Assembly: GCA_016718205.1 (NCBI GenBank) | Contig: JADKEB010000033.1 | Location: forward strand, 310,001 to 374,000 | DNA: 64,000 bases | Reading direction: 5' to 3' | From: Saprospiraceae bacterium | Lineage (GTDB): Bacteria; Bacteroidota; Bacteroidia; Chitinophagales; Saprospiraceae | In this document: one piece after another, positions 50,027-60,746 of the stretch | How positions within the stretch are numbered: the first letter of the stretch is position 1 | Layout of the letters: every line of letters starts with the position of its first letter | Translations under genes and position numbers: made by a program | Notes under the pieces: generated by a model | What the model was told of the DNA's origin: nothing | Seen by the model: only the letters and a program-made list of their open reading frames with translations | Databases searched by the model: none

Positions 50027-51625
50027 TTATTCATAAACCACGCTCTTAAAATAATACATATTGGGGTCGATCATTGGCGTACCCTCAGAAGTGATTCTTA
50101 CAGGCTGAGCAGAAATCATCACTTTTTTTATTGTGGTCCCGTCTTTGATTTCCAAAGGCAAGGTACCGGAATAATTTTTGAAGGAAATATCATACTCTTT
50201 TGGCCTGACTTCTTTTACAAATATATTTAGTCTGTCAGTAGTTTTCAGGAAGAAATCAAAGTAAGGCTTCAGATCCATCTTGGCACCTGCTGAAAAATGA
50301 TTTTCTACTATTGAAGTGGTAACAGTATTGCTATAGGTATATCTTTTATCTCCAATAAAGGCCTTTAATATTTCAAAAAACTTTTCTTCTCCGATGATAA
50401 AACTCAGAGATCTCATAAAAAAAGCACCTTTGCCATAGATATCAGGTTGGTATGCCGATCCACTATCAGCACTCGAATCTCTGACGATGGGATACTTATT
50501 GACAAAACTATAACTGGCTTTTTTTGCCTGGGCATGGAATGACTCAATGCCTTCTTTCTCCCTGTAATAGAACCAATCACCTAACACGCAAATACCTTCC
50601 TGAATCCAGAAGTGCGCCCAATCCGAATTGGAGACTTTGTTGCCCCACCACTCGTGCCCCAATTCATGATATAGAAGCCAGTCAAAATCTTCTCCTCCGA
50701 CTTGTGTATACCGGTATTTGTTACCGTAAGCATTCATGGTCTGGTGTTCCATTCCGAGATGTGGCGTCTCGACCAGCCCTATTTTATCATTAATGAAAGG
50801 AAACTCGCCGAAATACTTTTCCTGTACACGTACACTTTTGGCCAGTATATCAAGATGTTTTTCAGCCCGGTGTATGTTTTCAGGAAGTATCCAGTACTCC
50901 ATCGGCACATGATTGCCATCGATGGTGACATAATTTCTTTTTGCAACCTGATATTTTGCTACGTTAAAGACCAGACTATAGTTGTGTATCGGGTATGAAG
51001 TTTTCCAGGTAAAGACTGACTTATTTCCCGCTGTTTCTTCTTTTATCAATCGTCCCGCACCTGCCACCTTCAAGCCTTTAGGCACAGAAATCTTCATTTC
51101 AGCACCTTCATCGGGCTTATCACTCGGATGATCCTTGCAGGGAAACAATATTTTTGCTCCTTCATTCTGACAGCTGAATGCTACCCAAGGGTCATTGTTG
51201 TCGTCCTTTTCCCACTGTATGCCTCCTTTCCAGGGAGGTCTAACTGCCACGGGAGGAATGCCGCTGTATTCTATTTTGATATCGTGCCATCCCGGTGTCA
51301 ACAGATGCTGATCGCGCAGAATGATCATATCCTTCATATGAGTAAATCCAACTTTTGTTTTATCTATCCATATTGATTTCACCTGATAAAGGTTGATGAG
51401 GTCAATGGCGATTTCAGGAGTGTTTTCCTTCAGTTTAATTTTTATGACCGTGGTGCCTGAAATACTTTTTTTAGCTATATCAACATCTAATGCTATATTA
51501 TAATGGAATACATCATACACTACCTGATTCTGTTTTAACCTTCCGCCGGAGACTATATCTTGAGCGTGGAGGTGTGCCCCTGAGAGGAAGATGATAATCC
51601 AAAATAGTTTTAAAATGTGTTGCAT
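50027..51625 (-). CDS. Exported M1-family metallopeptidase
   Basis: 532 residues from ATG at 51625, which begins a signal peptide (MQHILKLFWIIIFLSGAHLHAQ). The N-terminal M1 beta-domain holds FSCQNEGAKILFPCKDHP in place of the GAMEN-region context. The catalytic domain has HELGHEWWGNKV and the third ligand Glu in FWIQEG 18 residues on (HExxH-x18-E). ETPHLGMEHQTMNAYGN is the exopeptidase region. The final ERAP-type helical domain is absent, as in the short M1 group. It probably trims peptides in the periplasm or at the surface. Confidence 0.92.
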   Translation of the reverse strand: MQHILKLFWIIIFLSGAHLHAQDIVSGGRLKQNQVVYDVFHYNIALDVDIAKKSISGTTVIKIKLKENTPEIAIDLINLYQVKSIWIDKTKVGFTHMKDMIILRDQHLLTPGWHDIKIEYSGIPPVAVRPPWKGGIQWEKDDNNDPWVAFSCQNEGAKILFPCKDHPSDKPDEGAEMKISVPKGLKVAGAGRLIKEETAGNKSVFTWKTSYPIHNYSLVFNVAKYQVAKRNYVTIDGNHVPMEYWILPENIHRAEKHLDILAKSVRVQEKYFGEFPFINDKIGLVETPHLGMEHQTMNAYGNKYRYTQVGGEDFDWLLYHELGHEWWGNKVSNSDWAHFWIQEGICVLGDWFYYREKEGIESFHAQAKKASYSFVNKYPIVRDSSADSGSAYQPDIYGKGAFFMRSLSFIIGEEKFFEILKAFIGDKRYTYSNTVTTSIVENHFSAGAKMDLKPYFDFFLKTTDRLNIFVKEVRPKEYDISFKNYSGTLPLEIKDGTTIKKVMISAQPVRITSEGTPMIDPNMYYFKSVVYE

Positions 51626-51700
51626 GGAAATAATTGTTATTGAACAATGCACTATTTAGTTCCAATTGATGCCTTCAAAATCTTTTATCTTAACATAACA

Positions 51701-52081
51701 CTAATCTTTTATCATTGGCATATAATGCGGTCTGCTATTAATAATCGCCCAAACGACTACTAAGAAAAAAACAGGCGCAGGACCTGCGAAAAGGTCGCCC
51801 ATATGAAAATGGTGGGCTACGATACCTACGACAATCGGTAAGAGTATAATTGCACCCAAAGCGCGAGTCTTAGGTATAGCAAATAATGCGCCTCCGATGA
51901 TCTCCACAATGGCCACTAAAGGCATCAACCATCCCAAGCCCATCAAATGACCAAAAGCATCTTTCGCTGCCTGTGGCATATCTTCAGGCATAGGCATGAA
52001 GTTAAGAAATTTGTTGAGTCCGAAGACGACCATTGCAAGACCAACTAAGCCACACAATGCCATAAGAATTTTGTCTTTCAT
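51701..52081 (-). CDS. DoxX-like membrane protein
   Basis: 126 residues with four membrane helices. Family marks are VVFGLNKFLNF near the N-terminus, WLMPLVAIVEIIGGALFAIP and a final VFFLVVVWAIINSRP. DoxX-like proteins are small quinone-linked or redox-stress membrane proteins of unclear function in most bacteria. Monocistronic between M1 peptidase and an acidic protein gene. Confidence 0.85.
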   Translation of the reverse strand: MKDKILMALCGLVGLAMVVFGLNKFLNFMPMPEDMPQAAKDAFGHLMGLGWLMPLVAIVEIIGGALFAIPKTRALGAIILLPIVVGIVAHHFHMGDLFAGPAPVFFLVVVWAIINSRPHYMPMIKD

Positions 52082-52260
52082 GATTTGATGATTTTGTTTG
52101 TTACAACAAAGATAATTTTTATTTTAGATATGGCTAATATATAAATACATTTATCATTACTTGACTAAAAAGGGTCAATTTATGATAGTTTTAGTCTTGC
52201 TATATTTTAAAATGAACTTAATATTGGTACTTAAATGGGGTAATGCTGCGAGATTTTATA

Positions 52261-52707
52261 TTAAAAAGGCAATTCATCATCCTCCGGATTTTGTTTATCT
52301 TCATCATCAAACTCAAGATTTATATCTAATCCTGACAGCAAGTCTATATTAAATTCTGGATGCTCAGCTTGCAAATGATTTATAATAGTGGTGCTATCAT
52401 TGGGTCCAATGGACATGTCAGGATTCCCTTCCTTGACCATATCTATCACCCTGATGAGTTTACTGTAATGAGCCAAACGCACCACTTTTTCGTCGGGTCT
52501 GAACCAGACATGCCACCCACCATTTACCAGTATGGCATAGTTGCCATCGTCGTCTTCGTCATAGTAGTCATCCTTAATAAAGATCTGATCTGTACCGGTG
52601 ATGAAATAGTCCTCACCGAATTCATTCATTTCAAAATCAGGAGTGCAGTAAAATATATCGCCATCTTCCAGCTCTCTGACGGGTACGATTTCAAATTTCA
52701 ATTTCAT
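52261..52707 (-). CDS. Acidic hypothetical protein with SSB-like tail
   Basis: 148 residues, strongly acidic. The N-terminal domain is strand-rich (KFEIVPVRELEDGDIFYCTPDFEMN, GGWHVWFRPDEKVVRL in outline). The C-terminal 30 residues are disordered and end PEDDELPF, much like the interaction tail of single-stranded DNA-binding protein and of the DUF3127 protein at 18047. I do not recognise a family. The tail suggests contact with SSB-tail-binding pockets, but that is inference from seven residues. Confidence 0.55.
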   Translation of the reverse strand: MKLKFEIVPVRELEDGDIFYCTPDFEMNEFGEDYFITGTDQIFIKDDYYDEDDDGNYAILVNGGWHVWFRPDEKVVRLAHYSKLIRVIDMVKEGNPDMSIGPNDSTTIINHLQAEHPEFNIDLLSGLDINLEFDDEDKQNPEDDELPF

Positions 52708-52871
52708 TTTGTCTTGTTTTTAAATTACCGAATTACTTACATTTTTCCGATAGAATAACAAAAATAGTGCGCTTATCATAAATTCAAAAGATACTGTAGC
52801 ATTTGATTGCGAATTTAGGATAGGGAAATGAGAGTCAACAATGATACCAACTCTTTTTATTAACTGTTGAC

Positions 52872-53801
52872 TTACAGATATTTTTCACTTTCTATGTAAT
52901 GCGGCCTGTTTCTTGTTTCGTCATATATTCTGAGCACATACTCACCTATGATGCCAAGGGCAAGCAACTGAATACCGCCAAAGAGAAATATTGCAATAGC
53001 CAGTGTAGTAAAACCCTGAGGAACATCCGGCTGAGTTATTTTGGTATATAATGCGTAAAGGCTATACAATATTGAAATGACAATCACTACAAAACCCATT
53101 CTGGCAAGAATTTTAACCGGAAACTGACTGAAGCTGAAAATACCATTGTACGCCAAAGTCAATAATTTTTTTAATGTATATTTAGTCTCTCCGGCATATC
53201 TGGCATCTCTTTCATACTCAAAAGGAAATTGTCTGAAGCCTACCCAACTCCTTACACCGCGTAGAAAAATATTTTTTTCCTGTATTTCCACCATTTGTAA
53301 GAGTACACTTCGGCCTATCATAGAAAAATCTCCGCTGTCCAGTGGAATTGGTATAGTAGAAATATTATTGAGAATGATATAATATAGTTTGTAAGAAAGT
53401 TTCTTAAAAAATCCTTCTTTTCTTTTTCTTCTCACTCCATATACTACATCATATCCTTCTTCCATTTTTTGGAAAAACTGTTCCAGCAACTCCGGCGGAT
53501 CCTGCAGGTCGCCATCTATCATCGCAATATAAAGGCCGGTACTGTTTTTCAGACCGCTCAAAAAAGCTGCCTGATGACCGAAGTTGCGGGAAAAACTGAC
53601 TACTTTAATTCTTTTGTCTCTTTCATGATATTGCTTTAATATCTGTAATGTATTATCCGTACTGCCATCATTGACGCAGATTATTTCATAGCTTGAACAC
53701 CATTTATTCAATGCGGTAGTACACCTGGAATAGAGAGTGTCTATGATTTTTTCTTCGTTATACAAAGGAATCACCACAGAAAGTAAAGGCTCATAATGCA
53801 T
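52872..53801 (-). CDS. Polyprenyl-phosphate glycosyltransferase (GT2, DPM1/GtrB-like)
   Basis: 309 residues. A GT-A domain (about 1-225) has SVVIPLYNEE, CVNDGSTDNT, the metal-binding DGDLQDPPELL and the GVRSWVGF region. Two C-terminal membrane helices (about 230-295) are typical of the DPM1/GtrB/ArnC group that loads a sugar on undecaprenyl phosphate. The next gene upstream in the transcript (53808-55469, 6 bases away) encodes a multi-spanning mannosyltransferase-like protein that would use that lipid-linked sugar. Together they likely glycosylate lipid, polysaccharide or protein on the periplasmic side. Confidence 0.92.
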   Translation of the reverse strand: MHYEPLLSVVIPLYNEEKIIDTLYSRCTTALNKWCSSYEIICVNDGSTDNTLQILKQYHERDKRIKVVSFSRNFGHQAAFLSGLKNSTGLYIAMIDGDLQDPPELLEQFFQKMEEGYDVVYGVRRKRKEGFFKKLSYKLYYIILNNISTIPIPLDSGDFSMIGRSVLLQMVEIQEKNIFLRGVRSWVGFRQFPFEYERDARYAGETKYTLKKLLTLAYNGIFSFSQFPVKILARMGFVVIVISILYSLYALYTKITQPDVPQGFTTLAIAIFLFGGIQLLALGIIGEYVLRIYDETRNRPHYIESEKYL

Positions 53802-53807
53802 GGTTGA

Positions 53808-55469
53808 TTACTGTTTTAATTCAAAAAAGAAAAGTACATCTTCTGAGCCTACCTTGTCTTGAGTAGCTTCTGCATCCCAGTAATATTCTGAAGGTTTATT
53901 TTTATAAATGTTTATGACTCCCTTGAGATTATATGATTGAAAAAGCTTGTTTACCCATTGGAAGAGTTGATTGTTCGGATCTTTTACCAACCATGAAAAC
54001 CCACTTCTTGCAAATACAAGAAACCTGGGCTTTGACTTTTCTACTTTTGTTATCAACTCTGTCTGTAGTGAATCATTTTGTGGCCCTCCATCTACCAACT
54101 GATAATAGTGCATATGTTGTGAGATAGTGGGCAGTTTTGCGTAGAAAAGCAACTCTGGCTCAGAACCTAAGACCAAAATGGAGTCTCCGGATTTGCTCAT
54201 ACTTTTGATCTTATTGCCTAGTATGTAAGATTCCTGAAATGGATTTGTGCCATATACTTGCCTGACAATATCTGCTTTTTTAGTCTTGGTAAAATAATTT
54301 TTTTGAGGTGTATATTGTTTATAAAATAGTAAAATAAAAGCAAATATCATTGCAGGGTAAGTGAATATAGTATTTTGAGTAAAACGACTAAGTATCCTAT
54401 AGGTAAAATGAAATGCCAATCCAACACCTAAACTAATAGCCGGTAATAAAACTACAAAATAGTGAGGATAATAGTGAAAACCAACCGATAAAGAAATAAA
54501 ACCAAAAATAGCCAGCAACACTGTGAAAACTTTATTTTCTGCAGACCACTGATCTAAACATGAAAGTATCACTCCCGATAAGCCAAGGTACCAAAATATT
54601 TCTATATTATTCGTAACCATATTATACATCATCTTAAACACATCAATATTTCCGGTTTGTGTTGCAGCAAATTGGGCCGGCCAGACATACGTCCAATACC
54701 AGAAATTATTTAAATTGCCTGAAAAATAAAACCATATGATACAAATTAAGTAAGGAGACAAAGCTGAGATTGTAAGAATCGAACCTGTAAAAAGCCACCT
54801 TTTCCAGTTTTTATCTTTGATGAGCGTCAGATAAGTAAGGTAAAAACCCGCAAGGAGCATAAAACCAATAGCCTGTTGTTTGACAAGAAAAGCCATTCCT
54901 AATAAAAATCCGGCAGGAACTAAGTAATGGATTTTTGATTTTTCCAAACTGTAATCAGTAAGCCATATTCCTGCTATAGCCGGCCATAAGAGGAGTTGGG
55001 TTGCATGCGCAGCAAATCCGAAAACATTGGGAAGAGCTGATAAAAAAATAAACACCAGGGATGAGATAACCGCAGTCCCAAAACTAAATTTTTTCTTTAT
55101 ATAGAAATAGAAAGTTATAGTAAATCCAAGATTGAAAATAAATAGTCCTGTATGAATCCCTTTGGGAGTTGCACCAAACAACCCTTCGAAAATACCGTAG
55201 AGTATATAAATCATGGGAGGCTTTACATCTACATAATCACTGAACAAAGGTGTGCCATTCAGCCAGGTGTAGCCCATATATGCAAACCCTCCTTCATCTC
55301 TTTCCAGTGGAATATCCAGCAATCTCCATCTCAAGACAAAAGTAACTAAGGCGAAAACTATGACAGGCAGATATGTTGATACCAGCGGATTTGCAGTAAA
55401 TGTTTTTAAGGAGAATGCCGCACTATTGTTTTTTTCAACAGCTGTTTTTTCTTGAATTTTTTTACTCAT
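53808..55469 (-). CDS. Membrane glycosyltransferase (GT39/ArnT-like)
   Basis: 553 residues with about 10-12 membrane helices. The first periplasmic loop carries the acidic catalytic motif in LERDEGGFAYMGYTWLNG, followed by DVKPPMIYILYGIF, as in PMT/ArnT-type transferases that use a polyprenyl-phosphate sugar. The C-terminal soluble part (about 400-553) has YILGNKIKSMSKSGDSILVLGSEPEL-like sequence. It is encoded 6 bases upstream of the GT2 gene. Confidence 0.85.
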   Translation of the reverse strand: MSKKIQEKTAVEKNNSAAFSLKTFTANPLVSTYLPVIVFALVTFVLRWRLLDIPLERDEGGFAYMGYTWLNGTPLFSDYVDVKPPMIYILYGIFEGLFGATPKGIHTGLFIFNLGFTITFYFYIKKKFSFGTAVISSLVFIFLSALPNVFGFAAHATQLLLWPAIAGIWLTDYSLEKSKIHYLVPAGFLLGMAFLVKQQAIGFMLLAGFYLTYLTLIKDKNWKRWLFTGSILTISALSPYLICIIWFYFSGNLNNFWYWTYVWPAQFAATQTGNIDVFKMMYNMVTNNIEIFWYLGLSGVILSCLDQWSAENKVFTVLLAIFGFISLSVGFHYYPHYFVVLLPAISLGVGLAFHFTYRILSRFTQNTIFTYPAMIFAFILLFYKQYTPQKNYFTKTKKADIVRQVYGTNPFQESYILGNKIKSMSKSGDSILVLGSEPELLFYAKLPTISQHMHYYQLVDGGPQNDSLQTELITKVEKSKPRFLVFARSGFSWLVKDPNNQLFQWVNKLFQSYNLKGVINIYKNKPSEYYWDAEATQDKVGSEDVLFFFELKQ

Positions 55470-55618
55470 AACTATGGTTAAATACTAAAAGGATAAAAAA
55501 CTATAAAATTCCTGTTTTAGCGAACTAAAAAGTCTCTAAAATATAAAAATACAAATGTAGCAAATTTGTAATATATAACTAATGAAATACGATATAAGAT
55601 TGGTCAGGATATTGATTT

Positions 55619-56359
55619 TTAATCAACCTTTTCTGAAATGTTGAAATAGGAAACTCCAAAAGGAAGGCTCATCAACTTAAGCAGGAATAATTCAACAGAA
55701 AAAATAGCTTTTAGTGTCTTATTGATCAAGGGAGAGGTATTGGTTTGGAAATCTGATTGAGGTATTTCATTTTTTCCCAGAGCATTCTTAGCAAGCCTTA
55801 TCAACAAAACGGGTAAAAAAAGTATGGTATTGAAATAGCTGGAATACTTTGATTTTAAATGGTGGTGTGACAACAACTTTAGGATACCTTCTCTTTTGTA
55901 CCTTCTGAAATGGTGATTAATGACATCATGTCCGCTCCACATCATCAAAAATGCAGGTACCGTGACGGCTATTTTTCCTCCTTTTTTGCACACCCTTTTC
56001 ATCTCAGTATATGCCTGAAGGTCGTCTTCCACATGCTCTATGACATCAAATGCGCAGACGAGATCAAATGTATTGTCAGCAAATGGCAGGGCTGTCACTG
56101 AAGCCTGGATTACATCTATTTTAAGTTCATATTTAAGAAATCGGCAGGTTTCTTCATCGTATTCGGAAGATACAACATTTCCAAAAACAGATAACATGTC
56201 AGATCCGGCACCTGTAGCTACGCCAATATTCAGGATTTTTAAGGGTGTGCCATTAAATACATACCTTTGAATAGTTTGTTTGATAATTTCGAAACGCACC
56301 TGAAACCACCAATTATTTCTTTCCAAATGAAAATATTGATAATAATAGTCGCGTTGCAT
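55619..56359 (-). CDS. Class I SAM-dependent methyltransferase
   Basis: 246 residues. The Rossmann core shows motif I LKILNIGVATGAGSDML, acidic strand-2 end SSEYDEET, motif post-I/II NTFDLVCAFDVIEHVEDD and GGKIAVTVPAFLMMWSGHD. The last region matches methyltransferases often found in polysaccharide or lipid-sugar loci (HHFRRYKREGILKLL). It starts 10 bases after the ileS end and precedes the GT39-GT2 pair, so it may modify the same glycan. Confidence 0.88.
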   Translation of the reverse strand: MQRDYYYQYFHLERNNWWFQVRFEIIKQTIQRYVFNGTPLKILNIGVATGAGSDMLSVFGNVVSSEYDEETCRFLKYELKIDVIQASVTALPFADNTFDLVCAFDVIEHVEDDLQAYTEMKRVCKKGGKIAVTVPAFLMMWSGHDVINHHFRRYKREGILKLLSHHHLKSKYSSYFNTILFLPVLLIRLAKNALGKNEIPQSDFQTNTSPLINKTLKAIFSVELFLLKLMSLPFGVSYFNISEKVD

Positions 56360-56369
56360 TAAGTTTTGA

Positions 56370-59300
56370 TTAAACCTTGGTAATTAAAATTTTCAAACTC
56401 AAAGTTTCAGTTATTTCTACTTCTTCTCCCTCAGTATTGCCATTTAATGTAATCACATCTCCCAATACTTCATTTTTGATGTAATCCCCAAATTTTTCTA
56501 CAGCCGGTTGTATCACTTCATGATCCTGAATCATAATATTTATTCTGTCAGTTACATTGAAGTTGTTGGATTTTCTGATGTTCTGAATCCTGTTGACCAG
56601 TTCCCGGGCGATACCCTCTGCGATCAGATCATCTGTGAGAGTAATATCAAGTGCCACAGTGATTTCTCTGTCCACAGCAACTTGCCATCCTGGAATCTCA
56701 TCAAAACTAATCTCCACGTCATCGGTACTTATCATAAATCTATCTCCGTCTATTTCGAGAATGTGACTATTGGTTTTTCAAGATGTGAGATCGTCGCCTG
56801 GTCAAATTCAGCGATCATCTGAGCACCGACTTTCATATGTCTTCCTAGCAATTTCCCCAATGTTTTAAAGTTGGCTTTAGCTTTTTTGGTGATAAAACCT
56901 TCGGTATCTGTGATATATTCGATTTCTTTGACATTGACCTCAGACAAGATGAGTGGTTTTACTGCATCTACCTGATCTATGAAGGTTGGGTCCAATACCG
57001 GCAATAGAATTTTTGTAAGTGGCTGACGAACTCTATGACCTTCTTTTTTTCTTATGGAGAGCACAAGGGAGGAAATTCGCTGTGCATAATCCATCCTTTG
57101 CTCCAAGGCTTTATCAATAGCCATCGGATCATAATCAGGGAAGTCTGTCAGGTGCACAGATTCATGATTTTCAAGACCAGAAGCATTATTCATGTTTCTG
57201 TATAGCCAATCAGCAAACATAGGGGCAACGGGGGCCATCAGTTTAGCTAAAGTTGTAAGGCATTCATACAGTGTCTGATAAGCTGCAATTTTATCATCAG
57301 AGTATTCGCCTTTCCAGAATCTCCTTCTGCACAGCCTTACGTACCAGTTACTCAGATGTTCGTCCACAAAGGTCATTATAGGTCTTGTAGCATTGGTAGG
57401 TTCGTAATCCACATACTGCGCCCTGACTTCTTTGACCAGAGAATTTAATAGTGAAATGATCCATCGGTCTATTTCCTGTCTGTCTTCAAGTGGAATTCTT
57501 TTTTCTTCATAGGTGAATCCGTCTATGTTGGCATAAAGAGCAAAAAATGAATAGGTATTGAATAGCGTACCGAAAAACTTTCTTCTGACTTCGTCAATAC
57601 CTTCCAGATCAAACTTGAGATTGTCCCATGGCTGGGCATTGGATATCATATACCACCTTGTAGCATCTGCTCCATATTCCTGAATCGTCTCAAATGGGTC
57701 AATGACATTGCCCAGACGCTTTGACATTTTTACTCCGTTTTTGTCCAATACAAGCCCGTTGGAGACCACATTTTTAAATGCTACACTTTCAAATACCATG
57801 CTGGCTATGGCATGTAATGTGAAAAACCAGCCACGAGTCTGATCCACACCTTCTGCGATAAAATCAGCCGGAAATGTGATTCCTTTTTCGATCATATCCT
57901 TGTTTTCCATGGGATAATGCCATTGTGCATAAGGCATAGAACCTGAATCAAACCACACATCGATCAGATCAAGCTCTCTTTTCATAGGCTTGCCGGATTT
58001 GGATACAAGCACGATTTCATCGATATAAGGCCTGTGGAGGTCTTTAGGACATGATTGGTTGAGTCCCAGTTGATTGTTGGCAACAAATATTTGTTCCGAT
58101 AATGAAGATATAGAATCAATACAAATTTCTTCTGTTGCATCTTCTGTACGCCAGATAGGAAGAGGAATACCCCAATATCTCGATCTGGAAAGATTCCAGT
58201 CATTCAGATTTTCAAGCCAGTTGCCAAAACGTTTTTCTCCAGTGTGAGCAGGCTTCCAGTTGATCGTTTTATTTAGCTCAATCATCTTATCTTTCATGGC
58301 AGTAGATTTTATAAACCAGCTATCCATAGGATAATATAATACTGGTTTGTCCGTCCGCCAGCAGTGAGGATAATTATGGACATATTTTTCTACTTTAAAA
58401 GCTTTGTTCTCTTCTTTGAGTTTGATGGCTAATTCGACATCCACGGACCGATCAGGAGCCTGCCCATCTTTGTAATATTCGTTTTTTACATATTTGCCAC
58501 CTATTTCGTCCAGATTGGCCAGGAATTTTCCCTGAAGGTCCACCAATGGTACAGGATTTCCATGTTCATCCAGAACGAGCATAGGAGGCACTTCCGGATT
58601 GGCTTCTTTGGCCACTTTGGCATCATCTGCACCAAAGGTTGGGGCTGTATGTACTACGCCGGTACCGTCTTCTGTAGTGACGAAATGTCCTGCGATCACC
58701 CTAAAAGCATTATTGGCGTTTTCATATGGGTATGCATATTGTAACAATTGTTCATATTTGATTCCTACAAGTTCTTCACCCTTAATCTCTGTGATGATCC
58801 TATATGGTATCTTTTTATCAGCAGGATCATAGGATAGGAGATGGTCTATAGAATCCGTCATTTCATATTTGCCGGAAAATTGTTTTTCAACCAATGCTTT
58901 GGCAAGTAAAACATTTATTGGTTTGAAAGTATATTGGTTATAAGTTTTGATCAGTACATAATCTATTTTCGGGCCCACTGTCAAAGCAGTGTTGGATGGC
59001 AAAGTCCAGGGCGTAGTAGTCCATGCAAGGATATACACAGCACCATGTTCTCGTAATTTTTCAGGTAAAGTTTCGTCAATGGTCAAAAACTGGGCTACTA
59101 CGGTAGTGTCAGTCACGTCCCTGTAACAGCCGGGTTGATTGAGCTCATGGGAACTGAGTCCGGTTCCTGCTGCCGGCGAATATGGTTGTATAGTATAACC
59201 TTTATAAAGCAAATGTTTTTTGTATAATTGTCCTATGAGCCACCACACAGATTCTATATACTCATTGTTGAACGTGATATATGGATTGTCCAGGTCTACC

Positions 59301-59728
59301 CAATAGCCCATTTTTCTGGTGATGTCATCCCAAAGGTCTTTGTATTGCATGACCGTCTCACGACATTTGGCATTATACTCATCTACACTGATCTTTGTTC
59401 CAATATCTTCTTTGGTAATGCCCAACTCTTTTTCAACAGAAAGTTCAATAGGCAATCCATGAGTATCCCATCCTCCTTTACGCTCCACTCGTTTACCCAT
59501 CATCGTCTGAAAGCGACAGAAAACATCCTTTACAGTTCGGCCCATTACGTGATGTATTCCCGGTTTACCATTAGCTGAAGGTGGCCCTTCATAAAATACA
59601 AAGCTGTTTTCAACAGGCTTTTGGTCTATACTCTTCCTGAATATATCATTGTCTTCCCAAAACTTACGAATTTGAGTATCAATCTGAGGAAGATTCAATT
59701 GTTTTAAATCGTCATTATACTTAGCCAT
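56370..59728 (-). CDS. ileS: Isoleucyl-tRNA synthetase, interrupted by a one-base frameshift
   Basis: Two frames make one enzyme of about 1,119 residues, the normal length for the type with the long C-terminus. 59728-56750 carries the class I core (GPPSANGKPGIHHVMGR with HIGH-like HHVM, KMSKRLGNVID as KMSKS), the CP1 editing domain and most of the anticodon-binding domain. It ends HLEKPIVTFSK and a stop. 56735-56370 (frame open from about 56790) completes the family's end (SHILEIDGDRFMISTDDVEI ... GIARELVNRIQNIRKSNNFNVTDRI). A one-base loss in the A-run in the codons for EK (about 56780) explains it: six A would read LEKTNSHILEIDG. An essential gene, so a sequencing error is likely. Confidence 0.9.
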
Positions 59729-59921
59729 ATGCTCTTTACTCTATCACTACAGAATTAAATGAAGTAAATTTTCTTATATCGATCAAAAATGACTGCAAAG
59801 TTACGATTTTTTAATAAAGATTTGGCATGAATTATTGTATTAGAAGACAATAAAACAGATGAAACTAATTTCTTTCAGGTATAGAATTGGCTTTCTGTTA
59901 GTTTATGTTCAAATAAAGTAA

Positions 59922-59929
59922 TAAATTTG
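59922..59929 (+). promoter_or_regulatory. Possible -7 box (TAAATTTG)
   Basis: TAAATTTG fits TAnnTTTG, 17 bases before the start of the RsmI-like gene; no TTG at the standard distance was found. Confidence 0.3.
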
Positions 59930-59946
59930 ACTATAAATCAATAAAC

Positions 59947-60648
59947 ATGACTAAAGCAGGTAATATACTTTTATTTCCTTGCCCCATTACAGAAGGGAAA
60001 ATGGATAGTCTGTCTACAGAATCAATTGACCTGCTTCACCAAACTACCTACTTCATTGTTGAACGGGCTAAGACAGCCAGACATTTTATCAAAGCGACCA
60101 AACATCCTATACCCATAGCGCAACTGCACATCCATGAGATCACCAATCAAAAACAGGAAAATGAATCGTTTTTGCTGGCAGTGCACAATGGTTTTGACGT
60201 CGGGGTCATATCTGAAGCCGGGTGTCCGGGAGTGGCTGATCCAGGGGCAGAAATAGTCGACTGGGCTCATAAAAACAGGATAAAAGTTGTTCCTCTTGTT
60301 GGTCCATCGTCTATTTTGATGGCACTTATGTCAAGTGGTATGAGTGGTCAAAATTTTGCATTCAATGGGTATCTTTCCAATAAAAAACCAGAGTTGGTAC
60401 AACAGCTCAAAATTTTAGAAACAAAGGTGTCCAAATCAGATCAAACTCAGATTTTTATGGAGACTCCATACCGCAATGATTTCATAATCAATGCGTGTCT
60501 GGAAATACTTCGTCCGGAAACAAAATTATGTATAGCCTGCGATATCAATGGACCTGATGAAAATATCAGGCAAATGAAAATCTCCGAATGGAAAACAGCA
60601 TCCAAGAACCATTATCATAAAAAACCGTGTATTTTCATCATTGGATAA
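59947..60648 (+). CDS. RsmI-like tetrapyrrole-methylase-fold methyltransferase
   Basis: 233 residues. Family marks are ILLFPCPITEGKM, TTYFIVERAKTARHFI, the SAM-site VGVISEAGCPGVADPGAE, VPLVGPSSILMALMSSGM and a final KKPCIFIIG. RsmI 2'-O-methylates C1402 of 16S rRNA. This shorter form, with the N-terminus LLFPCPITEG instead of LYVVATPIGN, is a Bacteroidota paralog whose substrate is less certain, so I give no symbol. Monocistronic, divergent from ileS. Confidence 0.85.
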   Translation: MTKAGNILLFPCPITEGKMDSLSTESIDLLHQTTYFIVERAKTARHFIKATKHPIPIAQLHIHEITNQKQENESFLLAVHNGFDVGVISEAGCPGVADPGAEIVDWAHKNRIKVVPLVGPSSILMALMSSGMSGQNFAFNGYLSNKKPELVQQLKILETKVSKSDQTQIFMETPYRNDFIINACLEILRPETKLCIACDINGPDENIRQMKISEWKTASKNHYHKKPCIFIIG

Positions 60649-60706
60649 TATTACAATGTAACATGTAGTTTTCAGATAATACTCCGTATATTCGTTCCTG
60701 ATAAAA

Positions 60707-60720
60707 GTTTAAACATACTC
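60707..60720. repeat. Solo copy of the 13.9-kb MITE terminal motif
   Basis: GTTTAAACATACTC matches the inverted-repeat end at 13883-14196 (outer arm AGAGTATGTTTAAA read in reverse). No partner end is seen nearby. Confidence 0.35.
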
Positions 60721-60746
60721 CAAGGGTACTATAAAAATCATATACC

